A stretch of 64,000 nucleotides of DNA from Ruminococcus sp. (GTDB lineage: Bacteria; Bacillota; Clostridia; Oscillospirales; Ruminococcaceae), in contig JAISHV010000102.1 in the NCBI GenBank assembly GCA_031262495.1, positions 1 through 64,000 on the forward strand, written 5' to 3'. This document shows positions 51,994 through 62,420 of the stretch, one piece after another. Each line of letters opens with the position of its first letter. The first letter of the stretch is position 1. A program made the position numbers and the translations under genes. The notes beneath the pieces are model-generated. The model did not search any database and was not told the DNA's origin. It saw only the letters and a program-made list of their open reading frames with translations.

Positions 51994-52015
51994 AAGAAAG
52001 GCAAACGCCTTTCTT
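51994..52015 (-). terminator. Intrinsic terminator downstream of ureC
   Basis: AAGAAAGGC-AAAC-GCCTTTCTT, U-run on minus strand. Confidence 0.85.
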
Positions 52016-52032
52016 AAAATTTGTAATTTTTA

Positions 52033-53751
52033 TCAGAACAAATAATATCTCTGTGTTAATGGGAGTGTCTCTGATGGTTTACTGTCAACCTGTTCGCCGT
52101 TTATCTTTACCATATATGTTTCGGGGTCAACTTCGATTTTCGGCAATGCGCTGTTATTAATCATATCTTTTTTACCGATAGTTCGGCAATTTTTAACAGG
52201 CATAATCTGTTTCCCCAAACCCAGTTTCTCTTTTATTCCGTCTTCAAAAGCGTAATTGCTGACAAAGCAGATTGAAGTATTTGTGCGGGCTTTTCCGAAA
52301 GCTCCCCACATATTGCGCATGAGGACGGGCTGAGGTGTGGGGATTGAGGCGTTTGCGTCACCCATTTTTGCGGCTGTTATAAATCCGCCTTTTATAACCA
52401 TATCGGGTTTTACGCCGAAGAATTTCGGGTCCCATAAGACTAAATCGGCGATTTTCCCTGTTTCGATTGAACCTAAGCAGTATGAAATGCCGTGAGCTAT
52501 GGCGGGGTTAATGGTATATTTTGCTACATAACGTTTTGCACGGAAATTGTCGTTATCTATACCGCTTGCCTCGGGGAGCTGTCCGCGTTGTTTTTTCATT
52601 TTGTCGGCGCATTGCCAAGCACGGGTAATTACCTCTGCGGGGCGTCCCATTGCCTGTGAGTCGGAATTGAGTATGGAGATTGCACCCATATCGTGGAGGA
52701 TATCCTCCGCCGCAAGCGTTCCGTAACGGATACGCGAACGCGCAAATGCTACGTCTTCCGGTAAATTCGGGTCAAGATGGTGACATACCATAATCATATC
52801 AAGATGTTCGTCAATGGTGTTTTTCGCAAAAGGCATTGTCGGCGACGTTGAGGACGGCATTACATTTGAAAGCCCTGCCGCTTTGATTATATCGGGAGCG
52901 TGTCCGCCGCCCGCGCCCTCTGTGTGGTAAGTATGGATAGCGCGCCCGGCTATTGCATCACGGGTTGATTCAAAAAAACCTGCTTCATTGAGCGTATCTG
53001 TATGTATGGTAATCTGCGTATCATAGAGGTCTGCCGCCGTCAGTGCCGTATTAATAGCGGACGGCGTTGTGCCCCAGTCTTCGTGTAATTTCAGTCCCGC
53101 CGCACCTGCTTCAATCTGTTCCGCGAGCGGTGCAACAGCCGAGGCATTGGCTTTACCGAAGAACGCGAAATTCATCGGGAATTCTTCTGCCGCCTCAAGC
53201 ATACGGTGGATATTCCATTTGCCCGGTGTACAGGTTGTCGCGAATGAACCTACAGCAGGACCTGTTCCGCCGCCTATCATCGTAGTCATACCGGACCAAA
53301 GTGATGTCTCTATCTGCTGAGGGCAGATAAAATGCACGTGTGTGTCAATACCGCCCGCTGTAATAATCTGCCCCTCTCCGGCGATAACCTCTGTTCCCGC
53401 TCCGACAACCATATTCGGGTGAACGCCGTTCATTACATCGGGGTTGCCCGCTTTGCCTATACCGACAATTTTTCCGTCCTTTATGCCGATATCCGCTTTG
53501 ACGATTCCCCAGTGGTCAAGGATTACGGCATTAGTTATAAGTGTATCTAATGCACCGTTTTTACCTGTGATATCGGCGTTTTGCCCCATACCGTCGCGGA
53601 TAGTTTTTCCGCCGCCGAATTTCATTTCATCGCCGTAAACTGTGTAATCTTTTTCAACTTCAATAAATAAATCGGTATCTCCGAGACGAATTTTATCACC
53701 TACGGTCGGTCCGTACATCGAAATGTATTCATTTCTCTCTATCTGTTTCAT
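52033..53751 (-). CDS. ureC: Urease subunit alpha
   Basis: [28 protein letters not shown]. Confidence 0.97.
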   Translation of the reverse strand: MKQIERNEYISMYGPTVGDKIRLGDTDLFIEVEKDYTVYGDEMKFGGGKTIRDGMGQNADITGKNGALDTLITNAVILDHWGIVKADIGIKDGKIVGIGKAGNPDVMNGVHPNMVVGAGTEVIAGEGQIITAGGIDTHVHFICPQQIETSLWSGMTTMIGGGTGPAVGSFATTCTPGKWNIHRMLEAAEEFPMNFAFFGKANASAVAPLAEQIEAGAAGLKLHEDWGTTPSAINTALTAADLYDTQITIHTDTLNEAGFFESTRDAIAGRAIHTYHTEGAGGGHAPDIIKAAGLSNVMPSSTSPTMPFAKNTIDEHLDMIMVCHHLDPNLPEDVAFARSRIRYGTLAAEDILHDMGAISILNSDSQAMGRPAEVITRAWQCADKMKKQRGQLPEASGIDNDNFRAKRYVAKYTINPAIAHGISYCLGSIETGKIADLVLWDPKFFGVKPDMVIKGGFITAAKMGDANASIPTPQPVLMRNMWGAFGKARTNTSICFVSNYAFEDGIKEKLGLGKQIMPVKNCRTIGKKDMINNSALPKIEVDPETYMVKINGEQVDSKPSETLPLTQRYYLF

Positions 53752-54119
53752 ACGCCCTCCCCAATAAAACCTTTTTGTACGGCTTTCTCTATTGAAGTAT
53801 TTATTGTAGTATTATTTATTTGTGCATCTGTCAGGTTATTAAGACCTCTTATACGGCGGTTGCCTGCAATTTCCACAAGGCTCACGGATTTTTGTTCATT
53901 CGGTTCAAACCTCACCGCTGTACCTGACGGGATATCAAGTCTGTAACCGTAAGCTCCGGCTCTGTTAAAATCCAAAAATTTGTTCGCTTCAAAAAAGTGA
54001 AAATGCGAACCTACCTGAATGGGGCGATCGCCTTTGTTGCGAACGGTGAGTGTTTTGACAGGAAGACCGTCATTTATTGTTACGGCATCTTTCGCCGCTA
54101 TTATTTCACCCGGAATCAT
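53748..54119 (-). CDS. ureB: Urease subunit beta
   Basis: [23 protein letters not shown]. Confidence 0.95.
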   Translation of the reverse strand: MIPGEIIAAKDAVTINDGLPVKTLTVRNKGDRPIQVGSHFHFFEANKFLDFNRAGAYGYRLDIPSGTAVRFEPNEQKSVSLVEIAGNRRIRGLNNLTDAQINNTTINTSIEKAVQKGFIGEGV

Positions 54120-54144
54120 TTAAATTTCTCCTTTCCTTCTCATT

Positions 54145-54447
54145 CTATTGTATCGGTGTATGTACTGTAACGAGTTTTGTTCCGTCATCAAATGTCGCTT
54201 CAACCTGTACTTCGGGTATCATCTCGGCGACACCCTCCATTACATCCGCTTTCGTGAGCATTTTTGTACCGAGCTCCATTACTTCGCGGACGGTTTTTCC
54301 GTCACGCGCAAGTTCCATAAGTTCAGATACAATAAATGCTTCGGCTTCAACATAATTGAGTTTCAAGCCCCTTTGTCTGCGTGCTTTCGCGAGTTCACCC
54401 GCTGTATGCACCATCAGTTTTTCCATTTCGCGCGGTGTTAAATGCAT
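54145..54447 (-). CDS. ureA: Urease subunit gamma
   Basis: [23 protein letters not shown]. Confidence 0.95.
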   Translation of the reverse strand: MHLTPREMEKLMVHTAGELAKARRQRGLKLNYVEAEAFIVSELMELARDGKTVREVMELGTKMLTKADVMEGVAEMIPEVQVEATFDDGTKLVTVHTPIQ

Positions 54448-54471
54448 AAAATTACCCCTTTTAAATTTAAT

Positions 54472-55173
54472 TTAGGTCATTCTTTTTTGAACGTCTTCGC
54501 GGCTTAATTTTTCAGTGTTGCCTTGCAGTATTACCTCGCCTTTTTCTAAAACATAAAGATAATCTGAAATGCCCATTACGAACTCAAGGAATTGCTCAAC
54601 TATTAAAACCGTTATGCCGAATTCTTTATTTACGCGCCTTATAGCTTTGCCGATATCCTTTATAATTGACGGCTGAATACCCTCCGTAGGTTCATCTAAA
54701 ACAAGGAGTTTCGGCTCTGAAACAAGTGCACGCGCAATAGCAAGCTGCTGTTGTTGCCCGCCTGACAAGTCACCGCCTTTGCGTTTTGCAAACTGCGGCA
54801 AAATCGGGAATAATTCATAGATATATTCGGGGATTTTCCGCGACTTTCCGTCAGCGGCTTCGAGTCCGAGTTCGAGATTTTCCTGAACTGTCATTCGCGG
54901 GAAGATATCACGCCCCTGAGGAACATATCCGATGCCCATTTTTACGCGTTCGTATGAGGGAAGTTTTAAAATGTCGTTATCGTCAAAAATTATCTTCCCG
55001 GAGGGCGTTTTCACAAGCCCCATTATGCTTTTGAGGGTTGTGCTTTTCCCTACGCCGTTTCGCCCGATAAGGCATACTATGTTATCTTTCGGTACTTCAA
55101 AGGATAAATCTTGTATTACCTTTGACTCGCCGTAGGCGGCGGAAAGGTTTTTTATTTCAAGTAAATTACTCAT
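54472..55173 (-). CDS. urtE: Urea ABC transporter ATP-binding protein UrtE
   Basis: Walker A GRNGVGKST, YVPQGRDIFP, cluster context. Confidence 0.9.
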   Translation of the reverse strand: MSNLLEIKNLSAAYGESKVIQDLSFEVPKDNIVCLIGRNGVGKSTTLKSIMGLVKTPSGKIIFDDNDILKLPSYERVKMGIGYVPQGRDIFPRMTVQENLELGLEAADGKSRKIPEYIYELFPILPQFAKRKGGDLSGGQQQQLAIARALVSEPKLLVLDEPTEGIQPSIIKDIGKAIRRVNKEFGITVLIVEQFLEFVMGISDYLYVLEKGEVILQGNTEKLSREDVQKRMT

Positions 55174-55176
55174 GAT

Positions 55177-55980
55177 TTAGTCACCACCGCGTCCTAAATA
55201 TACTTTCTGTACGGTTTCATCTGCCAAAACGTCGTCAATATTACCCTCAATGAGGACTTTGCCTTCGTGAAGTACGGTAACATTGTCTGCTACCTGTTTT
55301 ACGAATTCCATATCGTGTTCTACGACAATAACTGTACATATGTCTTTTATTCGCTGTAAGAGTTCGCCTGTTTTGAATGTTTCGGGTTTGCCCATACCGG
55401 CGGCGGGTTCATCGAGCATTATTATTTTCGGACGTGCTGCCAGCTGCATACCGATTTCAAGCCATTGTTTCTGACCGTGGGAGAGCGAACCGGCTTTTTT
55501 ATTTGCGTGTTCGGTTAAGCCGACTTTATCTAAAACATCGGCGATTAAATCATTTTCTTCTGCCGATGTTTTGCGGAAAATTGATGCGAAAATTCTCTTA
55601 TTTCCGGAGAGCGACAGCACCATATTTTCATAAACGGAGATTTCCGTAAACACTGACGGCACTTGAAATTTCCGTCCGACACCCGCGTTCACAATTTCGT
55701 ATTCTTTCATTCCCGTCAGCAGAATTTCATATCCTTCAGCGGGGTAAAAATGAACAGTACCCGAAGTAGGTTTGGTTTTAGCACAGATAATATCAAGGAG
55801 TGTCGTTTTTCCCGCGCCGTTTGGTCCTATAAAAAAGTGGATAGTATTGCGTTTTACGCCGACTGTAACATCCGTCAGAGCCTTAAATCCGTCAAACTCA
55901 ACTGACACGCTTTTTATGTCCAAAGCCTTTCCGGTGCGGACTTCCATAGGGCGGTTCAGTTCAATCCCTACAAACGACAT
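55177..55980 (-). CDS. urtD: Urea ABC transporter ATP-binding protein UrtD
   Basis: GPNGAGKTTLLDIICAKTKPTSG, LSHGQKQWLEIGMQL. Confidence 0.9.
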   Translation of the reverse strand: MSFVGIELNRPMEVRTGKALDIKSVSVEFDGFKALTDVTVGVKRNTIHFFIGPNGAGKTTLLDIICAKTKPTSGTVHFYPAEGYEILLTGMKEYEIVNAGVGRKFQVPSVFTEISVYENMVLSLSGNKRIFASIFRKTSAEENDLIADVLDKVGLTEHANKKAGSLSHGQKQWLEIGMQLAARPKIIMLDEPAAGMGKPETFKTGELLQRIKDICTVIVVEHDMEFVKQVADNVTVLHEGKVLIEGNIDDVLADETVQKVYLGRGGD

Positions 55981-57096
55981 TTACGCCGCCTCCTTTGCCG
56001 TCTTATTTTTGCGGTTTTTTATACGTCTTATGAGTTCGGGTATATTGTCGCGTACTATGCCTACAATACCGCCTTTAAAGAGCAGAATTGTCAAACAGAA
56101 AATCGCACCGATGATAAATTGCCAAGCTTCAACTAAAATGCCGGAGCTGAAATTATATTCGCAGAGATTTATGAAAAATGCTCCGATAACTGCCCCGATA
56201 ATTGTTCCTCTGCCGCCTACTGCTACCCATATAACCATTGTGATTGAATAGCTGATGGTCATCTGTGTCGGCGTAATTGAGCCGTTGAAATTGACAAACA
56301 AAGCCCCTGCAATCGCCGCTAAAACAGCGGACATGGCGTAGATAAAGTTCTTATAACTGTTTACGGAATAACCTGAAAAATAAGTACGGTTTTCGCCGTC
56401 ACGGATAGCGATAAGGAGTTTCCCGAATTTACGTCCTGTTAAGAATGTTGCAAGCAGATATACTAAAACAAGTACAGCGAGTGTTATAAAAAATATTATT
56501 AAGAGATTCGTGCGGTTTGCCGAACCTTTGGTTTTACCGAAAATTGAAGCTATATCGGTGATACCGTTGTTTCCGCCTGTGAATTTTGAATTTGCCATAA
56601 AGAGGGAGTAGACAGCCCATGTTAAAGCCTGTGTAATAATCGAAAAGTACACGCCTTTAATGCGGCTTCGGAATACAAAATACCCCACAATCCCCGCAAA
56701 CAGAGCCGGAATCAGAATAACCAAAATCAGTGTAAGCGGAAACGAACCGAAAGGCTTCCAAAACCATGGTAATTCCGTAAGTCCGCCTGTCTGCATAAAG
56801 TCCGTGATTTTCCCGTTTGTTCCGTCAAGTTTTAAAAACATCGCCATAGCGTAACCGCCGAGACAAAACCAGAGACCATGCCCGAGGGATAACATTCCCG
56901 TATAACCCCAAATTAGGTCAAGAGCGATGCCGACTATCGCGTAACACATACACTTGCCCAAAAACTGTACAAGTGATGTCCCTTCAATTATAAACGGCGA
57001 TAAAGCAAGCATTGCGGCTATTACTGCAAAAGTTATATGATAGCCGCGGCGTGATTTTTTTTCAATGTGTAAAGCCGGTTTGAGTAACGTATCCAT
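55981..57096 (-). CDS. urtC: Urea ABC transporter permease UrtC
   Basis: Branched-chain-type permease, cluster context. Confidence 0.9.
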   Translation of the reverse strand: MDTLLKPALHIEKKSRRGYHITFAVIAAMLALSPFIIEGTSLVQFLGKCMCYAIVGIALDLIWGYTGMLSLGHGLWFCLGGYAMAMFLKLDGTNGKITDFMQTGGLTELPWFWKPFGSFPLTLILVILIPALFAGIVGYFVFRSRIKGVYFSIITQALTWAVYSLFMANSKFTGGNNGITDIASIFGKTKGSANRTNLLIIFFITLAVLVLVYLLATFLTGRKFGKLLIAIRDGENRTYFSGYSVNSYKNFIYAMSAVLAAIAGALFVNFNGSITPTQMTISYSITMVIWVAVGGRGTIIGAVIGAFFINLCEYNFSSGILVEAWQFIIGAIFCLTILLFKGGIVGIVRDNIPELIRRIKNRKNKTAKEAA

Positions 57097-57098
57097 TA

Positions 57099-58010
57099 TT
57101 ACACCCCTTCATCAAGTACGCGGCTTCTGACTGTGAATAGTCCGCTGGGTTTAAACTGTAGGAATATAATTATAATGAGCAGTACTATAGCGCGTGCTAT
57201 TGAAGCTGATTGATAATTTTCTACGAAAATACTTGAAAAACCTATTATTGCAGCGCCGATTACAGTGCCGAAAAGATTACCCGCACCGCCTAAAACGACT
57301 GTCATAAATGAATAAACGATATAGTTTTGCCCGACGGTTGAATCAACCGACCCGAGGAGTGCTACCGAGCAGCCGGCAATCCCTGCGAGCCCCGAACCTA
57401 TACCGAATGTTATGCAGTCGATTTTCTTTGTATTTATGCCCATACACTGTGCCATAGGGCGATTCTGCATTGTAGCGCGCATACGCGAGCCGTATCTTGA
57501 ACGGTTAACAAGAAGCCAAACCATAACAAGACAGAATGCAACTAAGATTATAATGAAAATACGGTTATACGAAAATGTCACGCCTTTGACTGCTAAGCCG
57601 CCTTTTAAAAACGAAGGTGCATTTACATTTACGCCTTGTGCCCCGAAGATTGTACGTACCGCTTGCTGTAAGATTAAACTCACGCCCCATGTAGCAAGGA
57701 GACTGTCGATTTTACGTCCGTAGAGTTTTGAAATAAGGAGCTTTTCAAGTAAACAGCCGAGGGCGAATGTTACAAAAAACGCTAAAACAATCGCGGCGAA
57801 ATAATAAATACTCCCGACCTGTTCAGGTAAGAAATTTGCAAAGAGTTCCTGAGTACAAAATGTCGTATAGGCTCCGAGCATTACAAATTCGCCGTGCGCC
57901 ATATTTATAACGCCCATCTGCCCAAATGTTATTGACAGTCCGAGAGCGACAAGCAGATAAATTGAGCTTAGGCTTAAGCCGTTAAAGAGGGTTGTTACAA
58001 GCTGATCCAT
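57099..58010 (-). CDS. urtB: Urea ABC transporter permease UrtB
   Basis: GVINMAHGEFVMLGAYTTF, cluster context. Confidence 0.9.
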   Translation of the reverse strand: MDQLVTTLFNGLSLSSIYLLVALGLSITFGQMGVINMAHGEFVMLGAYTTFCTQELFANFLPEQVGSIYYFAAIVLAFFVTFALGCLLEKLLISKLYGRKIDSLLATWGVSLILQQAVRTIFGAQGVNVNAPSFLKGGLAVKGVTFSYNRIFIIILVAFCLVMVWLLVNRSRYGSRMRATMQNRPMAQCMGINTKKIDCITFGIGSGLAGIAGCSVALLGSVDSTVGQNYIVYSFMTVVLGGAGNLFGTVIGAAIIGFSSIFVENYQSASIARAIVLLIIIIFLQFKPSGLFTVRSRVLDEGV

Positions 58011-58077
58011 AATATTACCGTTTATTTTACATTGCAGTGTAAAAAAATTTGCCTTTACCTTTATATATTTATATTAT

Positions 58078-58217
58078 GTAGGGGCGGGCGACCTCGCCCG
58101 CCCGCACACTCTAAAATGCGTCACTTTATAATATAAACAAAATTATCATAGTTTGAAGTTTGTCAACCGATGTGCAGAATTTTGATAATGCGGGCGGGCG
58201 AGGCGCCCGCCCCTACA
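58078..58217. repeat. Paired GTAGGGGCG hairpins in inverted arrangement, urtA-urtB intergenic
   Basis: GTAGGGGCGGGCGACCTCGCCCGCCCGCA ... TGCGGGCGGGCGAGGCGCCCGCCCCTACA. Confidence 0.85.
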
Positions 58218-58256
58218 GTTGCTAATGTACGTCATGTTTATTAATGTGAGTTTTCA

Positions 58257-59510
58257 TCACTCTAATGGTTGAATCCCTGCTGCAACTGCCCAGTCATATG
58301 TTGTGAGATAGGGGTCGGGCTCAACAGGCGCGGGAGTTGATTTGATTTCATAGATAAGCCCGTCTGCTCTGATTTCGCCTATACGTACAGGTTTAGCTAA
58401 GTGGTGGTTATCGCCGTTTAAAGTTACCATACCCTCGGGGGCATCGAATGAAATTTCACCCGACTCGATAGCTTCGATTACCTTGTCAACATCAAAGCTT
58501 CCGGCTTTTTCAACAGCGGCTTTCCAGAGGTAAACATTTATGTATGCAGCTTCTGCGGGGTCGGATGTAACGCGGTTTTCGCCGAATTTCGCTTTATAAG
58601 CCGCAACGAAATCCTTGTTCTTCGCTGTATCTGTCGTTTGGTAGTAGTTCCACGATACCAGATGATTTGTGAGGAGTGCCGGACCTATTGCCGTAACTTC
58701 TTCTTCTGCGATAGAAAAAGACATTGTCATATAGTCTTCGGAAGTATAGTTTTTCTCGGACATTTGTTTAAAGAACGAAACGTTGCCCGAACCATTGAGA
58801 GTATTAAGGATTACGTCAGGCTGAGCCGCTTCGATTTTAGAAATTATAGCCGCGAAATCAGTCTGTTCCATATCGGCATATTCAACGCCTACAACTTCAA
58901 GCCCTGCCGCTTTAACCTGTGCTTCGATAATCATATTCGCCGTTCTCGGGAACACGTAGTCAGAACCCATAAGGAAGAATTTCTTATACCCTTGTTCAAT
59001 GAGATATTCTACAGCCGGTACAATCTGCTGATTAGGAGCGGCACCCGCATAAACAATGTTCTCGGAGGCTTCCATACCCTCATACTGAACAGGATACCAA
59101 AGGAGGGCGTTATAGTCTTCAAATACAGGTTTTACGGCTTTACGCGACGACGATGTCCAACAGCCGAAAACGGTTACAACTTTGTCCTGATCAATGAGTT
59201 TTTCGGCTTTAGTAGCGAAGGTTGAAGGATCGGATGCGCCGTCTTCTTCAATAAACTTAATTTGTTTTCCCAACACGCCGCCTGCGGTGTTGATTTCTTC
59301 AATAGCAAGCTTTTCAGCATCGGAAACAGCCTTTTCCGAAATAGCCATTGAACCTGTCAGAGAATGGAGAAGTCCGACAGTAACGGACTCTTCGTCACCT
59401 GTGCCGGCTGCTTTACCGCATGACGATATTGTCATCGTAAAACATAATGCCGCTGCGGCAACCGCAATTTTTTTAATTAACCCTTTTTTCATAATTAAGA
59501 GTCCTTTCAA
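58257..59510 (-). CDS. urtA: Urea ABC transporter substrate-binding protein UrtA
   Basis: Lipoprotein signal, VTVGLLHSLTGSMAISE, LLWYPVQYEGMEASENIVYAGAAPNQQ. Confidence 0.93.
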   Translation of the reverse strand: MKGLLIMKKGLIKKIAVAAAALCFTMTISSCGKAAGTGDEESVTVGLLHSLTGSMAISEKAVSDAEKLAIEEINTAGGVLGKQIKFIEEDGASDPSTFATKAEKLIDQDKVVTVFGCWTSSSRKAVKPVFEDYNALLWYPVQYEGMEASENIVYAGAAPNQQIVPAVEYLIEQGYKKFFLMGSDYVFPRTANMIIEAQVKAAGLEVVGVEYADMEQTDFAAIISKIEAAQPDVILNTLNGSGNVSFFKQMSEKNYTSEDYMTMSFSIAEEEVTAIGPALLTNHLVSWNYYQTTDTAKNKDFVAAYKAKFGENRVTSDPAEAAYINVYLWKAAVEKAGSFDVDKVIEAIESGEISFDAPEGMVTLNGDNHHLAKPVRIGEIRADGLIYEIKSTPAPVEPDPYLTTYDWAVAAGIQPLE

Positions 59511-59525
59511 AATTTTTTATAAAAA

Positions 59526-59554
59526 AGCCGAGTAATCTCCTTGATTACTCGGCT
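59526..59554 (-). terminator. Terminator/attenuator-like hairpin immediately upstream of urtA
   Basis: AGCCGAGTAATC/GATTACTCGGCT perfect 12 bp followed on minus strand by TTTTTT. Confidence 0.75.
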
Positions 59555-59564
59555 CCATTACCAT

Positions 59565-59684
59565 GCCGGGCAACCCGGCTGTTATTTCGGGCGGGCAACC
59601 CGCCTGTTGTTTCGCGATGAAAGTCTTTTTGAGTGTCACAATGCTCACCGCGTAGAAGTAAATACATTTGTTCTGTATTCTGAC
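59565..59684. repeat. Tandem 25-bp triloop palindromes plus element H (related to copy D)
   Basis: GCCGGG-CAA-CCCGGCTGTTATTTCG / GGCGGG-CAA-CCCGCCTGTTGTTTCG, then TTCGCGATGAAAGT... Confidence 0.7.
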
Positions 59685-59686
59685 TT

Positions 59687-60313
59687 TTATATAAAATTTT
59701 TTCTCTTGATTAAATCAATAATCATATCAGTACACTGCTCGTCACTGAGCCGTCCGCTGTTTAGTGTAATGTCATATGCTACAGGGTCAGTCCAAACTTT
59801 CCCGCTGGTATAATAATGATAATAATCCGCACGGTATTTATCTGTCTTTTTAATCATCAAAGCCGCTTCTTCTTCACTGCACCCGAATTCGTCCATAATG
59901 ACTGCGAGACAATGACGGCGCGGGGCTTCGATATATACGCTTGCGGTGTTTTTGTTGTGCCGAAGAATATGGTTTGCGCATTTACCGATTATAATACAGG
60001 ATTCGTTTTCCGCAAGTTCTTTTATAACGTGTGCCTGAATTTTGAATAAATTATCATCTGACGTAAATTTTGAATCGGCAGGTGAACATATATGGTCATC
60101 TGACGGCATACTTTTAAGCTTGCTGAATAACCCGCCGCGAAGTTTTTCGTCCGTCTTATTAAAGAGACTTTCCGAAAGACCGCTCCACTCACTCGCCATT
60201 TTCGCGATTTGTGAATAATAAACCGGGATACCGAGTTTTTTACCCGCAGCAATTGCAATATTCTTTCCGCCGCTGCCAAAGCCTCTTGCGACAGTGATAA
60301 CATATGTACCCAT
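59687..60313 (-). CDS. Cytidylate kinase-like family protein
   Basis: VITVARGFGSGGKNIAIAAGKKLGIPVYY. Confidence 0.85.
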   Translation of the reverse strand: MGTYVITVARGFGSGGKNIAIAAGKKLGIPVYYSQIAKMASEWSGLSESLFNKTDEKLRGGLFSKLKSMPSDDHICSPADSKFTSDDNLFKIQAHVIKELAENESCIIIGKCANHILRHNKNTASVYIEAPRRHCLAVIMDEFGCSEEEAALMIKKTDKYRADYYHYYTSGKVWTDPVAYDITLNSGRLSDEQCTDMIIDLIKRKNFI

Positions 60314-60546
60314 TGACTTTTTCCTTCACAATGAAAATGCAAGTATTTAACCAAGCAGTTTATTTCTCTTTTGTTCTTTATGCATTATATCACAACACGA
60401 TTAATTTTGCAAGTGGTTTTTGAAAAAATTCAAAATTTGTTTACAAAATACCCTTTTAGGGCGTATTTTTGCATAATTTCATTTTATATTATTCATTTTG
60501 ATTATATGCTGCATAATTAAAAGTTATGAGTTTTACAATAAAACAC

Positions 60547-60575
60547 AAAAGAGCAACCTATTCGGAAGCTCTTTT
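60547..60575 (-). terminator. Terminator-like hairpin
   Basis: AAAAGAGC...GCTCTTTT. Confidence 0.6.
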
Positions 60576-60621
60576 ATATTAATTATTTGTATCATACTAC
60601 TATATAATAAAAAATGAAATG

Positions 60622-60690
60622 ACGGGCGGGCGGGGCGCCCGCCCCTACGGAAAAAAAAAATGTAGGGGCGACCGCCCTCGGTCGCCCGTT
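60622..60690. repeat. Two tail-to-tail GTAGGGGCG hairpins
   Basis: CGGGCGGGCG-GGG-CGCCCGCCCCTAC / TGTAGGGGCGACCG-CCCT-CGGTCGCCCG. Confidence 0.85.
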
Positions 60691-60707
60691 TTTCGGAGAA
60701 AATTATA

Positions 60708-62369
60708 TCAGGTCTTTGTAAAATTCATTTGCAGTACATTTTTCATACACCCGCAGAGGTTTGAAAGCTCAAGAGGTTTCGGCAGGAATCCCGAAAAGCC
60801 GTTAGCCATGAAAAAATGCTGTGCATCATTGGCGACATTCGCCGTAAGCGCGATTATCGGTATTTCTAAAAAGCGACCGCCCATAGCACGTATACGTGCT
60901 GTTACTTCAACACCATCCATATCAGGCATCATATGGTCCATAAATATAACGTCATAGTCTTTTTCTGTTACCTTTTTTAACGCTTCTAAACCGCCTTTGG
61001 CAAGGTCAGGTGTAATATCAAACAACTGAAGCATAGCTTCTGCTATCATCAAGTTAATTTCAATGTCATCAACTATCAAAACTCGACAATCAGGAGCTGA
61101 AAATACATCTTCATTTTCCTGTTTCGCTTTTTCTGAACCCGCGGCTTGTACATAGGGAATACGCATGGTAAAACAAGAACCGTGCCCGTACTCGCTTTCA
61201 ACAGTCAGCGAACCGCCCATGAGTTTACAGAATTTGATACTGATAGGCAAACCCAAACCCGTACCTTGTGTCGTGCGGTTTTTCATCAAATCCAACCGCT
61301 CAAACGGGAAGAAAAGTTTATCAAAATCCTCATGTTTTATGCCCAAACCCGTATCGCGTACATTGAAAACAAGAAATCCCGTATCTTCATCAAGCGATGC
61401 ATCAAGTACTGCGCCGCCTTCTTTTGTATATTTACAGGCGTTTGAAAGCAGGTTGGTTAAAGCCTGACGAACACGTGCTTCGTCACCGTTTGTCCACATC
61501 GGGAGATTCGGTGAAATATTAAACTGGAGATATAAATCCTTTCCGGCATAAACTTGAGCGTAAAGAGAATTCAAGTTGTCAATAAGCATATGAAGATTAT
61601 ACGGAGCATTAATGATAGTCATCTTGCCCGCTTCAATTTTAGAAAAATCAAGAATATCATCAATAATCGAATGAAGCGAATTTCCGGCATTTTTTATGTC
61701 ATTCATATATTTTTCGAGTGTATTATTAAGAGGCATACGCAATATGAGTTCGCTCAGTCCTATGATTGCGTTCAGCGGAGTGCGTATTTCGTGTGACATA
61801 GCGGCGAGGAAATCCGATTTGGCATGGTTTGCTTCTTCGGCGCGCTGTTTTTGAGTTTCAAGGTCTGTATTGTCAACAAATACAGCAAGAAAACTTGCTT
61901 TGCTGTAAAGTGTAGGTTTTGTTTTATGACAATCTATCGTATAATAATGCGGATTACCCTCACCGGAAAAATCAAAAAATTTGTTTAATCTAATTGTCTT
62001 TTCGTGAGTCATCACGGTATCAAAGTATTTATCAAACTTTAAAATGTCTTCTTCGCCGACAATACTGCCGATTATTTCTTTATAGTGTCTGCCTATAATA
62101 TAGTCATAATTCGGAAGCTTGACCGCTTCTAAAAATGAGCGTGTACATAATCTGAAACGCCCCTCATCGTCAAGTAAAATGATAAAAGCCGGGCTTGATT
62201 CAAGCAAAGCTTTGTTATATTCTTCCTGTTTTGCTACAAATGCCGCTTGTGCACTCTCGTGTAATTCTTTACTGCGAAACTGCTGGGTGATATGTTCAAG
62301 ACGTGAATTCAATATACGAACTTCACGCTGTAGTCTTTTTACTTCAGCAATATTTGATTCTTCATTCAT
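60708..62369 (-). CDS. PAS-containing hybrid histidine kinase with REC domain
   Basis: AMSHEIRTPLNAIIGLSEL, GTGLGLPISIKF, MDHMMPDMDG. Confidence 0.92.
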   Translation of the reverse strand: MNEESNIAEVKRLQREVRILNSRLEHITQQFRSKELHESAQAAFVAKQEEYNKALLESSPAFIILLDDEGRFRLCTRSFLEAVKLPNYDYIIGRHYKEIIGSIVGEEDILKFDKYFDTVMTHEKTIRLNKFFDFSGEGNPHYYTIDCHKTKPTLYSKASFLAVFVDNTDLETQKQRAEEANHAKSDFLAAMSHEIRTPLNAIIGLSELILRMPLNNTLEKYMNDIKNAGNSLHSIIDDILDFSKIEAGKMTIINAPYNLHMLIDNLNSLYAQVYAGKDLYLQFNISPNLPMWTNGDEARVRQALTNLLSNACKYTKEGGAVLDASLDEDTGFLVFNVRDTGLGIKHEDFDKLFFPFERLDLMKNRTTQGTGLGLPISIKFCKLMGGSLTVESEYGHGSCFTMRIPYVQAAGSEKAKQENEDVFSAPDCRVLIVDDIEINLMIAEAMLQLFDITPDLAKGGLEALKKVTEKDYDVIFMDHMMPDMDGVEVTARIRAMGGRFLEIPIIALTANVANDAQHFFMANGFSGFLPKPLELSNLCGCMKNVLQMNFTKT

Positions 62370-62420
62370 AATAAGGCTCCATTCATAATCTGGCGTCACG
62401 CTTCTCGCTTCTGTCCTCTG

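Noticed and set aside
59511-59686. Guanidine or other known riboswitch before urtA
   Set aside because: No recognisable ykkC/mini-ykkC consensus; hairpin loops are TTG/CAA rather than ACGR. Kept only as an uncharacterised leader; an Rfam cmscan would decide.
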